A DNA stretch of 64,000 bases from Onchocerca lupi (taxonomy: Eukaryota; Nematoda; Chromadorea; Rhabditida; Onchocercidae). The DNA lies in contig JAOVVO010000172.1 in the NCBI GenBank assembly GCA_028564675.1, positions 62,001 through 126,000 on the forward strand. The letters run 5' to 3'. The position numbers and the translations under genes were made by a program. Of the stretch, positions 51,209 to 62,830 are shown piece after piece. The number at the start of each line of letters is the position of its first letter. The stretch's first letter is position 1. The notes below the pieces were generated by a model. The model was not told the origin of the DNA. It saw only the letters and a program-made list of their open reading frames with translations, and ran no database searches.

Positions 51209-53000
51209 GTTTAGAAAAGGTTGTCTTGCTTTATTTCAGAATTTAATGTCCAAAAATAAGTGAAAAATTGTGAAATGAACTAAAATTGAATTTAGCCTGC
51301 TGGTAGTTATTTCATTTGGAGTATATATCGCTGAAATCTAATTAATTTCAAAATTTCCATGAAGCGAATAATGATTAGCTAATATGCTTATAATCCGTTT
51401 CCAAGGAAAAATGATGCATTAATTCTGTGATTGAATGATTTTGGTATTTATTTGATTATAAAATTAATCGTTGTCATTGTATATTTAGCTTTCTTTAGTT
51501 CATAATAGACGGGTATTATCTCTATGGATGCTCTCATATATTTATATGGAAAGATAACTTTATCAGTGCACTTGGTAATGCATAAATATATATAAATCTC
51601 TTGAAAGATGATCACTATACAATTACAATATAACAGCTGCAATGCTTGGCTAATTGATTTATCAGTTTATCTACTTCCGTCTCATCTTATCATTCTGATA
51701 TTTCTGAATGTTGATAGATTACTTGTACAGCTAATAAAATCTTTCACAATTTAATTACATAAATCAGCTAAGCATATATTTATATATCATATCAAATCAT
51801 ATCACAATATGTGTTTGTCTACATTTATTAGTTTCAATCATTATCATGTAAAATCATATAATAAGCAAGTTATTATATGCTACTGAGGTGCTAATCATTT
51901 CATATTTAAAATTACTTGTAAATTATTTTTTCAAAATTGTAAGCATTTTGAAATATGCTAACAATTGTGAAACATTATGTGAATGTGATCAAATATTTGG
52001 AAATCAATAATTGAATCGATATGAGAATTAGAATTTTGCTGTATATATCATGAATAAATTTGATCCAAAAAATTCAAAACTAAGAATATCATTAGGAAAA
52101 GATTTAGAAGGTATAATTGATTTATTATTAATTAGAAAAGAAATTGAATAATATTGCTTTCTGCAAATTCTTAAATGATAAAAACCTTTCACCTCTTGAA
52201 CATTTCGTTATTATCCAGAATTCAAAATTTAAAGAAATTTGGGAAAATAAGAATGAGAAAAAAAAAACGTTTTCATTATTTGAATCAAAGTAAAGATAAT
52301 ATAATTAATTTTATTGCAATATATCCACTTTTTTCTTTTGTGAATAAACTATGAAATTTTCGGTTTCATTTTGTCTTTTTTTTTCTGTATTTTTAAATAT
52401 AAATAGCAATCTTTAGATATAATTTTTATGCATCTGATATGTTCAAAAAAAAAAAAAAAATGAGGATTTGTACATATTAAACTAATCTGCAACCATTTCT
52501 TCTGCGGAATTGAAAAATCGCGTAACAGAATACTTCAAAATTTATTTAATCACTCCAAATTTGCGATGAATAAAAAAAAGAAAATAATTCGATGATAAGT
52601 TAAAAATGATGTGGCAATACGATATTTGCAAATACTTTACTATAATATTATGAAACTGAAAAACTGATTGTAATAAACAACGGGCAAAATGCTGGATGGA
52701 AATTTCGTTTTTTTCTTTTTTTTTCCAACTTGCTATTTAATTAGTTAAAATAATCAAAATCAAAAATTGTACTATTTAAATTTCTTCTAAGCAATTTCAT
52801 CCATTCCAGTTACTAGTTTCGGCGTTTTTAGCTAATAATTGTTTAAATCATAATTTTATAACCATTAATTAAATTTTTAGCGGATTATTTCCTTTTTTGC
52901 CAAATATTTCGGTGAGAATAAGTGAGATTAACTGCAATAGCAATGAGTAAAATCATGTATGATTTCAAATCTTGAATTAATTGATTACTGGATTTGGTAA
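51209..53000. other. intergenic, no gene recognised
   Basis: Strongly AT-rich with short A/T tracts. No supported exon on either strand. Confidence 0.6.
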
Positions 53001-54465
53001 CACCATCATTCAGCAAAATTGACACCTCGCAGAAGCATGTATGACTGACTCTATCACTTCGTTTAATCTATTAATTTTTGCAAATTCTGATCATTTGGTT
53101 TTTATCGGCATGAAATATGATAGTATCTTCGAGATCCCCATAAAGTCCCGAACATTTTTCAACATCACCTGATTTTCGCCAGTCCTAAATGACCGAACTT
53201 TGTCACCACCGGAGTGAGACCATTTCGGCATACATACTGGGTTCCTATGGGATCCACTCGCCATGGTTTTCTGATTTGCATTGCAACCCATTCAAAACAA
53301 CGCAAAATACATCGGTTTCGCATAACGCTTTGATATCCGCTGTAGACCGCATACCGTATAAAAATTAGTGGATCTGAATCTTCCACGTGTTGCGGTTGAA
53401 TCTGCATCTTCCGGCTGGTTTTTTTATCAGGAAGGAGTGAAGGGTTTTTGTTTCTAGCAGTGGGAGGTCAGTATAATATATAGTTTAAGCATCATACGAT
53501 TTAGGGAGGAGTGATAAATGTTGTGATGAATGATTCTTCTTATCAAGAAAACCTGCAAATAACGATTTTCTGCACTCAGAATAGTAATTCAGAATAACTT
53601 TATAATTAAAGAGACGATAGTAGTCAGCATGGTTTCCGGAGTTCCTGTTATAGCATATCCATTACAGTATCAGAAATGCACGAGAACATTAATTAATGAT
53701 TATCTTATCACCAACGCCAAGTGCCGAAAAAAACAAATCAATATTATGACGAGTTTTTTCGTTTTTTGATTTGCAATCAATCTCTACATCCAGAAAAAAT
53801 GATAGAAATCTCCATCATCCTGTTGTTGAATCGTAATTTTACTAAGTTCACTTAATTAGGAATTTATTGATTCCGTATCCTACATTCTTCTATCGAGCAC
53901 GTGTATTGGGTATTTCTCCGGTATTTTTGGGACGACGCCATTTCCAGAACGTATCTGTCGTGCCCTTTACTTAAGGATAAACTTCATTTCGTTGTCCTTG
54001 TGAGTTTTCCCAAGAAGTAAGCTAGTTATAGTAGCGTTTTTCAGGTATCATTCGAGAATTCAATTACCTGTAATTATGTGAATTTTAAAGTCGTATTCAG
54101 GTTGGCAGTACTCTGAAACTTGTTATAATACTTATAAGAATCAAAGCTTGTTGTCGAGACTGTGGCGTTTCATCCGCATTCCAGATGTAAAGATCGCACA
54201 AAATTGGGATAGATTTAATTCATATTTGCTGTCGATTTCGATTCAGTGGATTAGCTTTCATATTTAGCGAATCAGATGCTATAGAAGTAATTTTAAGATT
54301 TTCCAGAATTCGTCTCTTTAAAAACAAAAAAGTTGTGATAAAAGAACCTTTTGTCTGTTCGACAATAACCCTATATATCGAATTAGACTATGAGTTTCTA
54401 TAGTACAGCCAATCGCTTTTAGTATTTTAATAATCATTTTGTTCCATAATTAATAAGAATATCGA
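53001..54465. other. GC-richer island without an intact gene
   Basis: By eye this stretch is clearly richer in G+C than its flanks, especially 53160-53420 and 53880-54250. Several frames stay open for 40-60 codons, but none makes a continuous model. It may be a decayed gene, a decayed mobile element or transferred DNA such as a nuclear endosymbiont fragment. The only piece with protein-like order is the minus-strand Cys-rich exon at 53169-53339. Confidence 0.45.
53169..53339 (-). pseudogene. frameshifted Cys-rich exon remnant
   Basis: On the minus strand an exon-like segment is bounded by TCTACAG|CGG and ATCAG|GTGATG. The first part reads ADIKALCETDVFCVVLNGLQ and continues to HGEWIP. After a one-base shift at the CCC near 53249-53251 it continues IGTQYVCRNGLTPVVTKFGH. 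Read together the two frames give a plausible small Cys-rich secreted-type domain (C-x5-C-x7-C...YVC). One missing base would explain the break, so it is either a pseudogene or a homopolymer error. No flanking exons were identified and the family is not named. Confidence 0.35.
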
Positions 54466-54471
54466 TTACAG
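54466..54471 (+). promoter_or_regulatory. splice acceptor 1 nt before the PX-gene ATG
   Basis: GATTACAG ends at 54471 and the ATG begins at 54473. Such a minimal leader is typical of nematode trans-spliced messages, although no spliced-leader evidence is available from sequence alone. Confidence 0.45.
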
Positions 54472-54472
54472 C

Positions 54473-55592
54473 ATGGCACTTCTCGATTTGGATAATATAG
54501 CTCCACGTTTGGATGGAAATTCAATGATTTCGATACCACATTACAAAATTAAAGATGGTAAATACACGGTAAATATAATTTCTATCAAAAAAAAAAAAAA
54601 AAAAATAATACAAATCGAACTTATCATTACTCAAGAGAAACGATGATTTTAAATAAAACTTGTTGGTCTAGACAGAAATTTTAGATAGAAATTGTTGGCC
54701 CAAAAGAATTTAGATGAAAAGTCATACATCTAAACTTCACGTATTTTTCATTATAATTAATAAAAAGTTCAGTTTTAGACTTTTGAAACTTTCAAATTTA
54801 TACGATTATTATATTTCATGGAATCATTAAACTGCTAGTTTTTTCTAAAAAAAAAATTAATGATCAGATCAATAGTACTTGTTTCTGTGCAAATAAATAG
54901 CATTTCTAAATAACGATATGTTATGCAGGTTCGGAAAATTCACCACCCAGTTTTGTAGGTTTACATTATTAATGTGGCGATCAATTCCACTGTCTGGACT
55001 GTAGAAAGGCGTTACAGCGATTTCGTAGCATTTGATTTGCAACGATTTGAAGATCGCAAAAAATCGTTTCTTCCACCAAAAAAATTAGTTGGAAATTTGG
55101 TGAGACTTCTTCTTCATCCTATTTTCCCTTTGCGAATACTCGCAGCGTATGTGTGTAGTATCATTTCTATTAAGTAAAGCTTAGTCGTAAGCACGTATTA
55201 TATATGCATTAATTTCATCCTTATCTTTGCATTTTTGAAGATCAATTCCTGATTTTCAAAGCAAAAAATTAAACTTCCATGAGATCATAGCATCAACAGC
55301 ATTTTCACTGAATTTTTCTTATATTTGTATTAAACTGTTCATTGTAGAAGGCATATATGTTCAGTTTTTTAGGATTTGGAATTTCTGGATGAAAGAAGGA
55401 TTGAACTCGAAAAATATATCCGAACAGTGGTTGAACTTGATCTGTGGTTACAAAGAAGGCGAAAACAATATGCGCTTCCGTCTTTGACTGCTCGCTTTCT
55501 CGATTTTCAGGAATATGTTAGTCATAATTTTCCAAGTTTAAATTTACTGAAAAAATTTTTTTTCAAAATAGATCGGTGTGTATAAGCTGTAG
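54473..55592 (+). CDS. short PX-domain protein, nischarin N-terminus-like
   Basis: Exons 54473-54568, 54959-55099, 55373-55516 and 55572-55592 are all phase 0 and give 133 aa. The order KYT-VYIINV, then WTVERRYSDF, then FLPPKKLVGN, then FLDFQEY follows the PX domain at the N terminus of nischarin/IRAS (YTVYIIQV, WTVKHRYSDF, LLPPKKIIGK). It includes the RRYSDF basic/aromatic motif and the PPK loop that in PX domains contact phosphatidylinositol 3-phosphate, so an endosomal membrane role is likely. The leucine-rich repeats that follow in nischarin were not found: the frame stops at IGVYKL. An alternative last exon 55607-55651 would end DIGRKKCANYHIRT. Either the protein is PX-only, or the gene has lost or relocated its 3' part. 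It is convergent with the TMEM121-type gene. Confidence 0.72.
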
Positions 55593-56320
55593 GACTCTTT
55601 CTTCAGGACATTGGAAGAAAGAAATGTGCGAATTATCATATACGTACATAAGCCTGCTGAGAGTTTTGAAAGTGGATACAGATGGCGTAAAGATGAAGTA
55701 CTGTGAATTGGAACATGGGTTTGAAAAGGTCAAAATTATTTTAAGCGTTAAGACTTGCTGCATGGTGAAAGTTTCCGTGGGTGATGGATCTAGTCATCAT
55801 TTTGGTATCACTAGCTCTAATAGATGAAGACTTGGAATCAATTGATAGATGCTTTTTGTAGTTAAGGCTTGTTGAGATATTATCTAGCGCAATATTTCGA
55901 GGATTTGATAAATTGTGTAAAAAGCAATATTTTTTTCATTATTTTATCTATACATTTCATGGAAGAAGCGAAGTTGTAAGAAATAAAAATATAGTGATTG
56001 ATAGTAGTAGTGCAAATACTGGTAGCAAAAAGATAAGCAGTGGTATGAATTTGATGCTTTAGTGCTGATTCATTCATTTCGGGTATCTTTTCGAGGTATT
56101 TTTTAATTAATAGTGAGAAAAAAAAAATGACACACTATATATTCTGGCTTTTATTATAATCCAGGGCTGTTCAGGATTTTTTCATTAGCGGAACTTTTTC
56201 ATTATATATCCATAACAAAAATGTTATTATATTGTTATTCTTGATCCTGAATAGCTTTCATTAGCATGTATGATCAAAAAATAAAAATGAGAAATGACTG
56301 AGGTTGGAAAACAAAATTTC
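55593..56320. other. short intergenic region between convergent genes
   Basis: It holds the 3' ends of the PX and TMEM121-type genes. Open frames at 55607-55830 have coding-like composition but contain stops in the frame that follows from the PX exons. AATAAA occurs on the plus strand at 55982-55987. Confidence 0.5.
56150..56155 (-). terminator. poly(A) signal of the TMEM121-type gene
   Basis: TTTATT on the plus strand is AATAAA on the minus strand, 166 nt past the stop codon. Confidence 0.45.
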
Positions 56321-58693
56321 TCAGTTATCATCATCATTAATTGCACCAGGGGCAGTAAGCTCTCCTCGAGAGCCACTAATATTTTTCTTATGTCGCCAGT
56401 ACTGCAAACGAGTCCATACATCCCTTACTGCTAAGTAAATCATTGCAACGTTCTTGATCATCAAGATACTTGCATCATAATGTTTCCCATTTGTTGATAT
56501 TTCCAATAGCACGTAAAGATAGATGCGGATCCCAAGATATGGTGCGTTTACCTGTAAATTTGAAAGTCCTTCAAAGATTTCAATTTCTTAATTTTATTCA
56601 AGTTAGAACGACTTGTTTTTTATATTTTATGAATTTTTGATGGAATTAAATTCAGAATAGACTACGCAATTTCAGCAAAAGTTTTACCATTAGGACATAG
56701 ATGAGCGACCAGATCTTTTCGCTGAAAAGTGCAAAACGTGGAAGACGGCGTCCAAAGCGTAAGCGTATCAGTGTGAAAACTGGCAAAATCAAATTGATGC
56801 ATGCGAGTAGAAGAATAGTTAGATCAAGCCAGAATGGCAGATCCCAACTGTTTTTCTAAATTATTGAAATTAGGTTAATCCAGTTTTTGAAACTAGGTCA
56901 ATTCAATTGCAGTTTGAGAAGCCGTTTGCATTTTTCTAGATTGACCAGTCTGTCATATTAATTGGCATATTTTTTAAAGTAATATGCTTAACTTAATGAT
57001 TTATGTAACTGAAGAAAAAACGAATCGACTTTAGGAATTAGACTTTATGTAGTGATTATTTGGTCAGGATTAGTAGTTATCAAGTCGAATAAAAATTTTA
57101 AGCGGAGACTTTTGAAGGCACAAAACTTACAAAAGATTGCCAGAGCAAGTCGAGAAAGCAGACGGTATCAATCAAATCAAAAGTTATGCTAGTCATAAGG
57201 TAAATCAAGTATAACTGTCGGTTACTGTTAACTGTAGTGTAGTGATGCGACTCAAGCAGTAATATGAAAATGGGCGCACTGAGTGATAAACCCAAACGGA
57301 ACAGATGATCATCCAGAATTTTATCATGTGAATCGGTTTTAACTGGTGGCAACTGAAATATAGATTAAATTAAAAATGTGGTCTTTTAGATTAAAACCAG
57401 TTTTTGAGAATACTTTAATTAGATTTTATATATCTAAGCTTTCAATGATTATCAAATTAAGAATAATTATGTACTTGAGTATAGAAAAGACGGAAGCAAA
57501 CGGCCACTTTTCCAGCCAGAACAACTGAATACAAAAACCATCCAATCCATGTGTATTTGACTTTAGCATCTGCAGTACATTTCGAATTAAGTGATCTAAT
57601 TCGTCGTTATAATAATTCACACTAAGAATCTTATTAAGTATCGCAGTAGTATTGACTGATTGAAACTACAAGTTTTCTGTACCTGCAGAACAAGCATCTT
57701 CCATATGTTGTTGATTGTTTCGTACCACTATGACAAGGAGCCATATAAGGATAACAATGACGAGTGAATCGGCTCCTATCCAGGTATACCAGATGTTGTC
57801 CTTTAGAACAGTTAAGTAATAGAAATCTAGAAGGCCAAATTGTAAAATTATAAGTGCCAAGCATAGAATGAAGAGAAATACGTCGATGCAACCACGCAAA
57901 TAGCGATCTGCAAGTACAAATAGTTTTTCCAAATCCTTACTTCAAAATTCTTTTCTTTTTTTAAATCTAAATATTCAGAAAATACTTTTGATTATTATCC
58001 ATTTTATTATGATGTGACATTTTGTATGGATGATTTCAAGGATACATAGGATAAAATTTTAGACCAAGAAAATAGATCAATAGCAAGATATTATTGATAC
58101 GTTCATTAACAGTCGGTCATATGAATTTAAAATACAGTCTATTTAATTTTTCGTAAATACATTGAATTTTGGAGTCGAAATACTTTTTATTCACTAGATT
58201 TAAGTCTTTGGATTTTTTTTCGTTTTTGTTTTTGTTTTTGTTTCTTTTTTTTCTTTTTTTTTTTGTTATATTTATGGGCGTAAATTTTTGAATTCACTGT
58301 TGATATTAGAATAGTGATGTTACTATAGTGCCGTATTAATAATGAAAATATTGATGGGATTCCATTATAATATTTAGTTTAAAGATTGAAAAATGTCTTG
58401 TCTTCGATATCGATCATTATTTATAATTATATTAAAATCACTTATTTACTATATCTTGAAATGCAATGAATCATTGGCCAGCTTACTTGGTGTGACACTC
58501 ATCCTCGTCGGTGATACTGAAGAAGAAATAAATCGTGTATTACTATCGTTAGAAATAAATTTTTCGGGAAGAAAAGTTTCTTCTAATATTCCTGAATAGA
58601 ATGATTCGTGAGGAATGCGCTCTTCTTCGTTCTCCTCAATGGCCTCTTCAGCGGCCTGGCGCTCCTCCGAAATGCTCTGATTTTCTACAAATC
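56321..58693 (-). CDS. TMEM121/CECR6/hole-family multi-pass membrane protein, first exon missing
   Basis: In coding order the exons are 58693-58487, 57907-57683, 57569-57475, 57352-57131, 56855-56688 and 56551-56321, all in phase, giving 381 aa without the initiator exon. A 69-aa acidic, Ser-rich N-terminal part (EEAIEENEEERIP) precedes about six to seven membrane segments: VFLFILCLALIILQFGLL, ADSLVIVILIWLLVIVV, WIGWFLYSVVLAGKVAV, LSLSAPIFILLL, IYLMTSITFDLIDTVCFL, FWLDLTILLLACINLILPV, and the ILMIKNVAMIYLAV region near the C terminus. The order and motifs (WFLY...K, TFDLID, LPFWLDLT, IKNVA) parallel human TMEM121 (WFLY, LDLLD, LPLWAEGLT, GKNVV). The family's molecular function is poorly known; Drosophila hole is cardiac. 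The C-terminal tail ends in polar and acidic residues. Donor and acceptor sites are all GT-AG. The exon carrying the ATG must end in phase 1 and lie above 58693. Confidence 0.78.
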
Positions 58694-60991
58694 CTGAAGT
58701 ATTCAATTTATCAGAAACCAAAAACTGAACGATATAAAAGTATGAACGTTTCTTGTCAAAAATGAATGATAAAAATTCTTCATGAAAAAAAAGAGGAAAC
58801 AGTGCCAAATATTCCCATTATGAGACTAGGATAATTTCGAATAACAGTCATAAGTGGTATAAATAAGGAGCGTAAGGATCGGAGGATTTATCAAAGTGCT
58901 TGTTAAGCTATACTTGATGGAATGGAGATATGAAAATTGGCATGAAATGGTTCGAAAAAGCTTTTTATTCGACTTGAATTTGGCATAATTTGTTTCCATA
59001 TGTCAGGATTTTTTCATTTTTGCCCGGGAAGAAATAGTGGGAAAGGACTTGAGCTAATTATAAAAAGAAAAAAGATAGTCGATAATTATAATTATAAAAG
59101 ATAATTATAAAAAGAAAAAAGATCGTGTAATGGAAGAAATTAATGCTGGAGCACGGTGCCCCTCCAAAGATTTGTGAGAATAAATTTTTTTCCTCATCCT
59201 TTCTTATGTTAATCAAAAACATAATTACTTAGCACTTGAGAGATTTAAATGATTCCAGGGAGTTGGGAGAAGAGATTTTTTTTTCTTCGCAAGAGAGGTT
59301 GTTATAAGTTAAACAAATATTTGTTATAATATGCGAGGTATTTCTCATCTTAACATATTTAGACATATTCATGAACGAGGGTATGGGATTATATTTGGTA
59401 TCATTTCTCAGAGGGAAGAAGATTAGATTATGTAAGTCCTTTCATGTTCCAATTTAATTAACGGGTGAAAATTTCACGGACATTGCGAACATGAAACTAG
59501 TCTGTGTATATCGTGATATTAATTAGGATTCGAGAGGCAATTTTGTGCTAGTTTTTTTTCTTTAATCTAAAATTATAATTAAGATTATAAATTCGGTATT
59601 CTAAATAATATGAGCACAGTAATTAGAATATGAACTGCTAATTTCTGGATTTAAAATGTCATTGAAAATGATATATAAATAATACAAGGAGAGTATATGC
59701 ATGGTAGCTAACGAAATCGATTAATTCTATTCATGGCCACATAAAGAGTTCTCTTGTGAGAGATAGGTCTAAGCTTAGTTACAACATGTAAATAATCTAA
59801 TAGAAAATGGAATGGAAAGAGAATGTCGAGGATTATTAACCGTATCTTCGGGGCGTCAGCTGTATATTATTGTCCATTAGAAGCGGTGCATATTAGATAA
59901 AGCATACACTATTTCTGGTATTCTTTAAGCATCGCAAGTTCTCGGAAGAGACAGCGATGTAGTAATTTTAATGGACGATTCATCAAGAACCCAAAAATCC
60001 ATTCATCGTAAGTGTAAGATGGTCTTGCATCAGCTTAAATTGTATATTGATAAGCAAGTTTCAAATATTTCATATGTAGTCATTATCGTTGAAACTATGG
60101 GCGTTATTATTCGCTCAGGATTTTGAACATTATCATCATCAATATCTCACATCATACGGACAAAGAGAATCGTGATCAAGTATTCAAAAATTTTTAGGAA
60201 GAAATTCAAAAAGCATGTGAGATAAGAATTTATCAACAACATTTTCTGTCACGATGATTTAAAGCATAGATGGCAAGACAGAAACATTTTGATTTTTTGA
60301 AAAGTCGGAACAGTGTTTTCTTGAACAAAATATAGAGCAAAATTTTGAAGCAAATTTCTCCTGTTTTATTTGATAGGGAAGAAGGATGGAATATAATCAA
60401 AATATATTGTGTGAAAATAGATGGCTAAGATTTATGAAATTAAAGTACTAGTGGGATTTTAATCGAAATTTAGATATTAAAAAGTTTTGTCAAATAACTT
60501 AATTAAAGGAGCATTTCTTAATTTTTATTTCACTTCATTGTCATCATAGTTCTGCTGATAGCAGCTAAAGCAAGAATTAATACAGGCCATCCGTATCAAA
60601 CTATACTTCCTAGTGACACAATTTGACACTTTTTCAGCAGTTTTGGGAAGTGAAAAAAAGCGTAATTTCAATTCATATGTGATTTGTAACCGATTTTATG
60701 ATACTAGCTAACAGTGGTTAAGCGAATCAAATTTTGAAATTAGTTTTAAAAGTCTTGGACTAAATTGACTAGTTTAAAAATTCAAAAAATAACATTGTTA
60801 TAACAATATAATTATTAAATGTTATTACTGCTAGGAAAGAGATACAAGACAATAACGCATACGTCGGAAGATTAACATATAGTTAATGAGGCAGTGTTGA
60901 GCATCATCACTTGTAAACATCCACAAACATTTGTTTGTTTGTCTAAGGAGTATTATTTCTTGGTATGCATCTTTATGTATTATATATCTTT

Positions 60992-61013
60992 ATGTGTGTG
61001 TGTGTGTGTGTGT
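60992..61013. repeat. (GT)n microsatellite
   Basis: Eleven GT dinucleotides, followed by GTCT/GTGT variants to about 61042. Confidence 0.9.
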
Positions 61014-62200
61014 CGTGCACGTATCTGTCTGTCTGTGTTTGTTTATAAATAAAATCCATCGAAAATCAATTTATGATTTAAGAAAACATTTTATTTTCTA
61101 AAATTTTATTGCGAAATTTTGGCTAAGTTGCATCCTTAAATCACTTGTAAAACATAGCACTTTGTAATTCACGCAAAGTAATTTTTATATTTGCAAATTA
61201 TGGATTCGAAATATTTCATTTATCTTTTTTCTAGATTCACGTTAGTTATTGCTTGCATTATTGGTTCACAGATGATTATAAAATGAAGTAAGATTTTCTA
61301 TGTTTCACAAAATTATTGATCGGTCAACGTATGGAGACGGAAAAGTAATTATTTAGGTTGAAAATGTTGGAAATTTCTTAAATTTGCAAATGCTAATTTG
61401 TGTGACGGGTAAATTAAAAATTTCTGGATTTCCTGGAATATATGGATGGATAAGTTGAGAGCACTCAGCCATATCTAAACCCGAAAATTTAGTCGTATAT
61501 AGTGTCATTACTCAAATTAACATCACTAAAGTGCAAATGTATTGTCATGGAACAAATCATGGAGTAAGAAAAAATTGTGATTATTTCACAAATAAGTAAT
61601 AAGTATGTAACTTTTCTATGCTTATCATGTCATAATTAATAAATGATAAAGTTGAGAAATCTGTCAAAGTATATTTATATAGTCACTTATTCACTACTAT
61701 ATAAAGATTATATTATAGATCCATGAGTCGAATTTTATTTGAGAGGTATGAATGAAGAAGAAGCTAGATAGTAGCTATGAAAGCTTTTTATGATGCATTG
61801 AGCCGCGAGTTGATCGAGGTGAGATAAATTGATCGGTATGGAGGAGATTCTCGAGAGTAGATGATGCGAGAGGTTATAGTAAATGACATTCATGTCTCTC
61901 TGTCTCATGTATGTCTCGTATGCGACATGTATCCTCATGACGACAGTGTTATGTCGTGTCGTGTATATATCACTAAGTGCTTTTAATATGTGACAAACAT
62001 TTTACCCCGTATTATACAATGAATATAACCGATATGAATGGACAAGCGAGGTTATGTATGTGTGTGTGTGTGTATGTCTTTACCGTGTGACCATCACAGC
62101 GTTTGATGTATATCTAGATTGTTACGATTTGAAATGGTGATGTCTGAAGCTCCAGCTACCGGTCATTTGTTCATATCTATCCGCTCACTCCAATTCGCAT

Positions 62201-62247
62201 GAATGAATAAATGAATGAATGAATGAATGATGATGATGATGATGATG
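62201..62247. repeat. compound (GAAT)n-(GAT)n microsatellite
   Basis: Seven GAAT/AAAT tetramers run directly into six GAT triplets. Confidence 0.9.
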
Positions 62248-62774
62248 GATATTTGAGTAGCTTGATGATGGGCACTCTCTTTAAACTAACCATCATCCAT
62301 ACAATGCCATCATTAGATGATTCTTACCATTATTATCTTCGTAGTTTCAGATAGATAGATACTTATGGCGGTTGCTCAAGGTGAAACCTATTTTAAAATC
62401 AGTTCCGTTTTTACTTAAAGTGTGAATTTGGGATATAGGATGGAAATTATAAATTTTCGATTAATGAATTTCTGGATAAATCATTGTAAGAAATATTCAT
62501 CGATGTTGCTGTATAATCTCTAATGCATTAAATGCATGCTTTATATGAATTGAGAAATTATAATAAAACATCAATCATTAGTGATATATTCGGGGAGGAA
62601 AATTAGGCTAATTTTTATCAAGCAAAATTGTTAAATAAATGAAATATGAAATAATTAACTAATGATACTTGGAATATATGAAGTGAACGAATGATTTAAA
62701 TGAAGGAATAATTTAATAACGCATGCAATAAAAGAAAACAGACGAGAATGATAGAAAATATACATCTTAAATTT

Positions 62775-62775
<1 letters not shown>

Positions 62776-62829
<54 letters not shown>
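62776..62829. repeat. A54 homopolymer
   Basis: The longest homopolymer in the window, about 54 uninterrupted A. Confidence 0.95.

Positions 62830-62830
<1 letters not shown>

Noticed and set aside
53629..54300. Several 40-60-codon open frames on both strands in the GC-richer island
   Set aside because: They overlap each other and contain stops, and none resembles a known protein. They were used only to support the composition observation.
55576..55827. Plus-strand frame after the PX gene with coding-like composition
   Set aside because: It cannot be joined in frame from the PX exons without an extra exon or a frameshift, and shows no clear nischarin LRR. Kept only as a remark under the PX gene.
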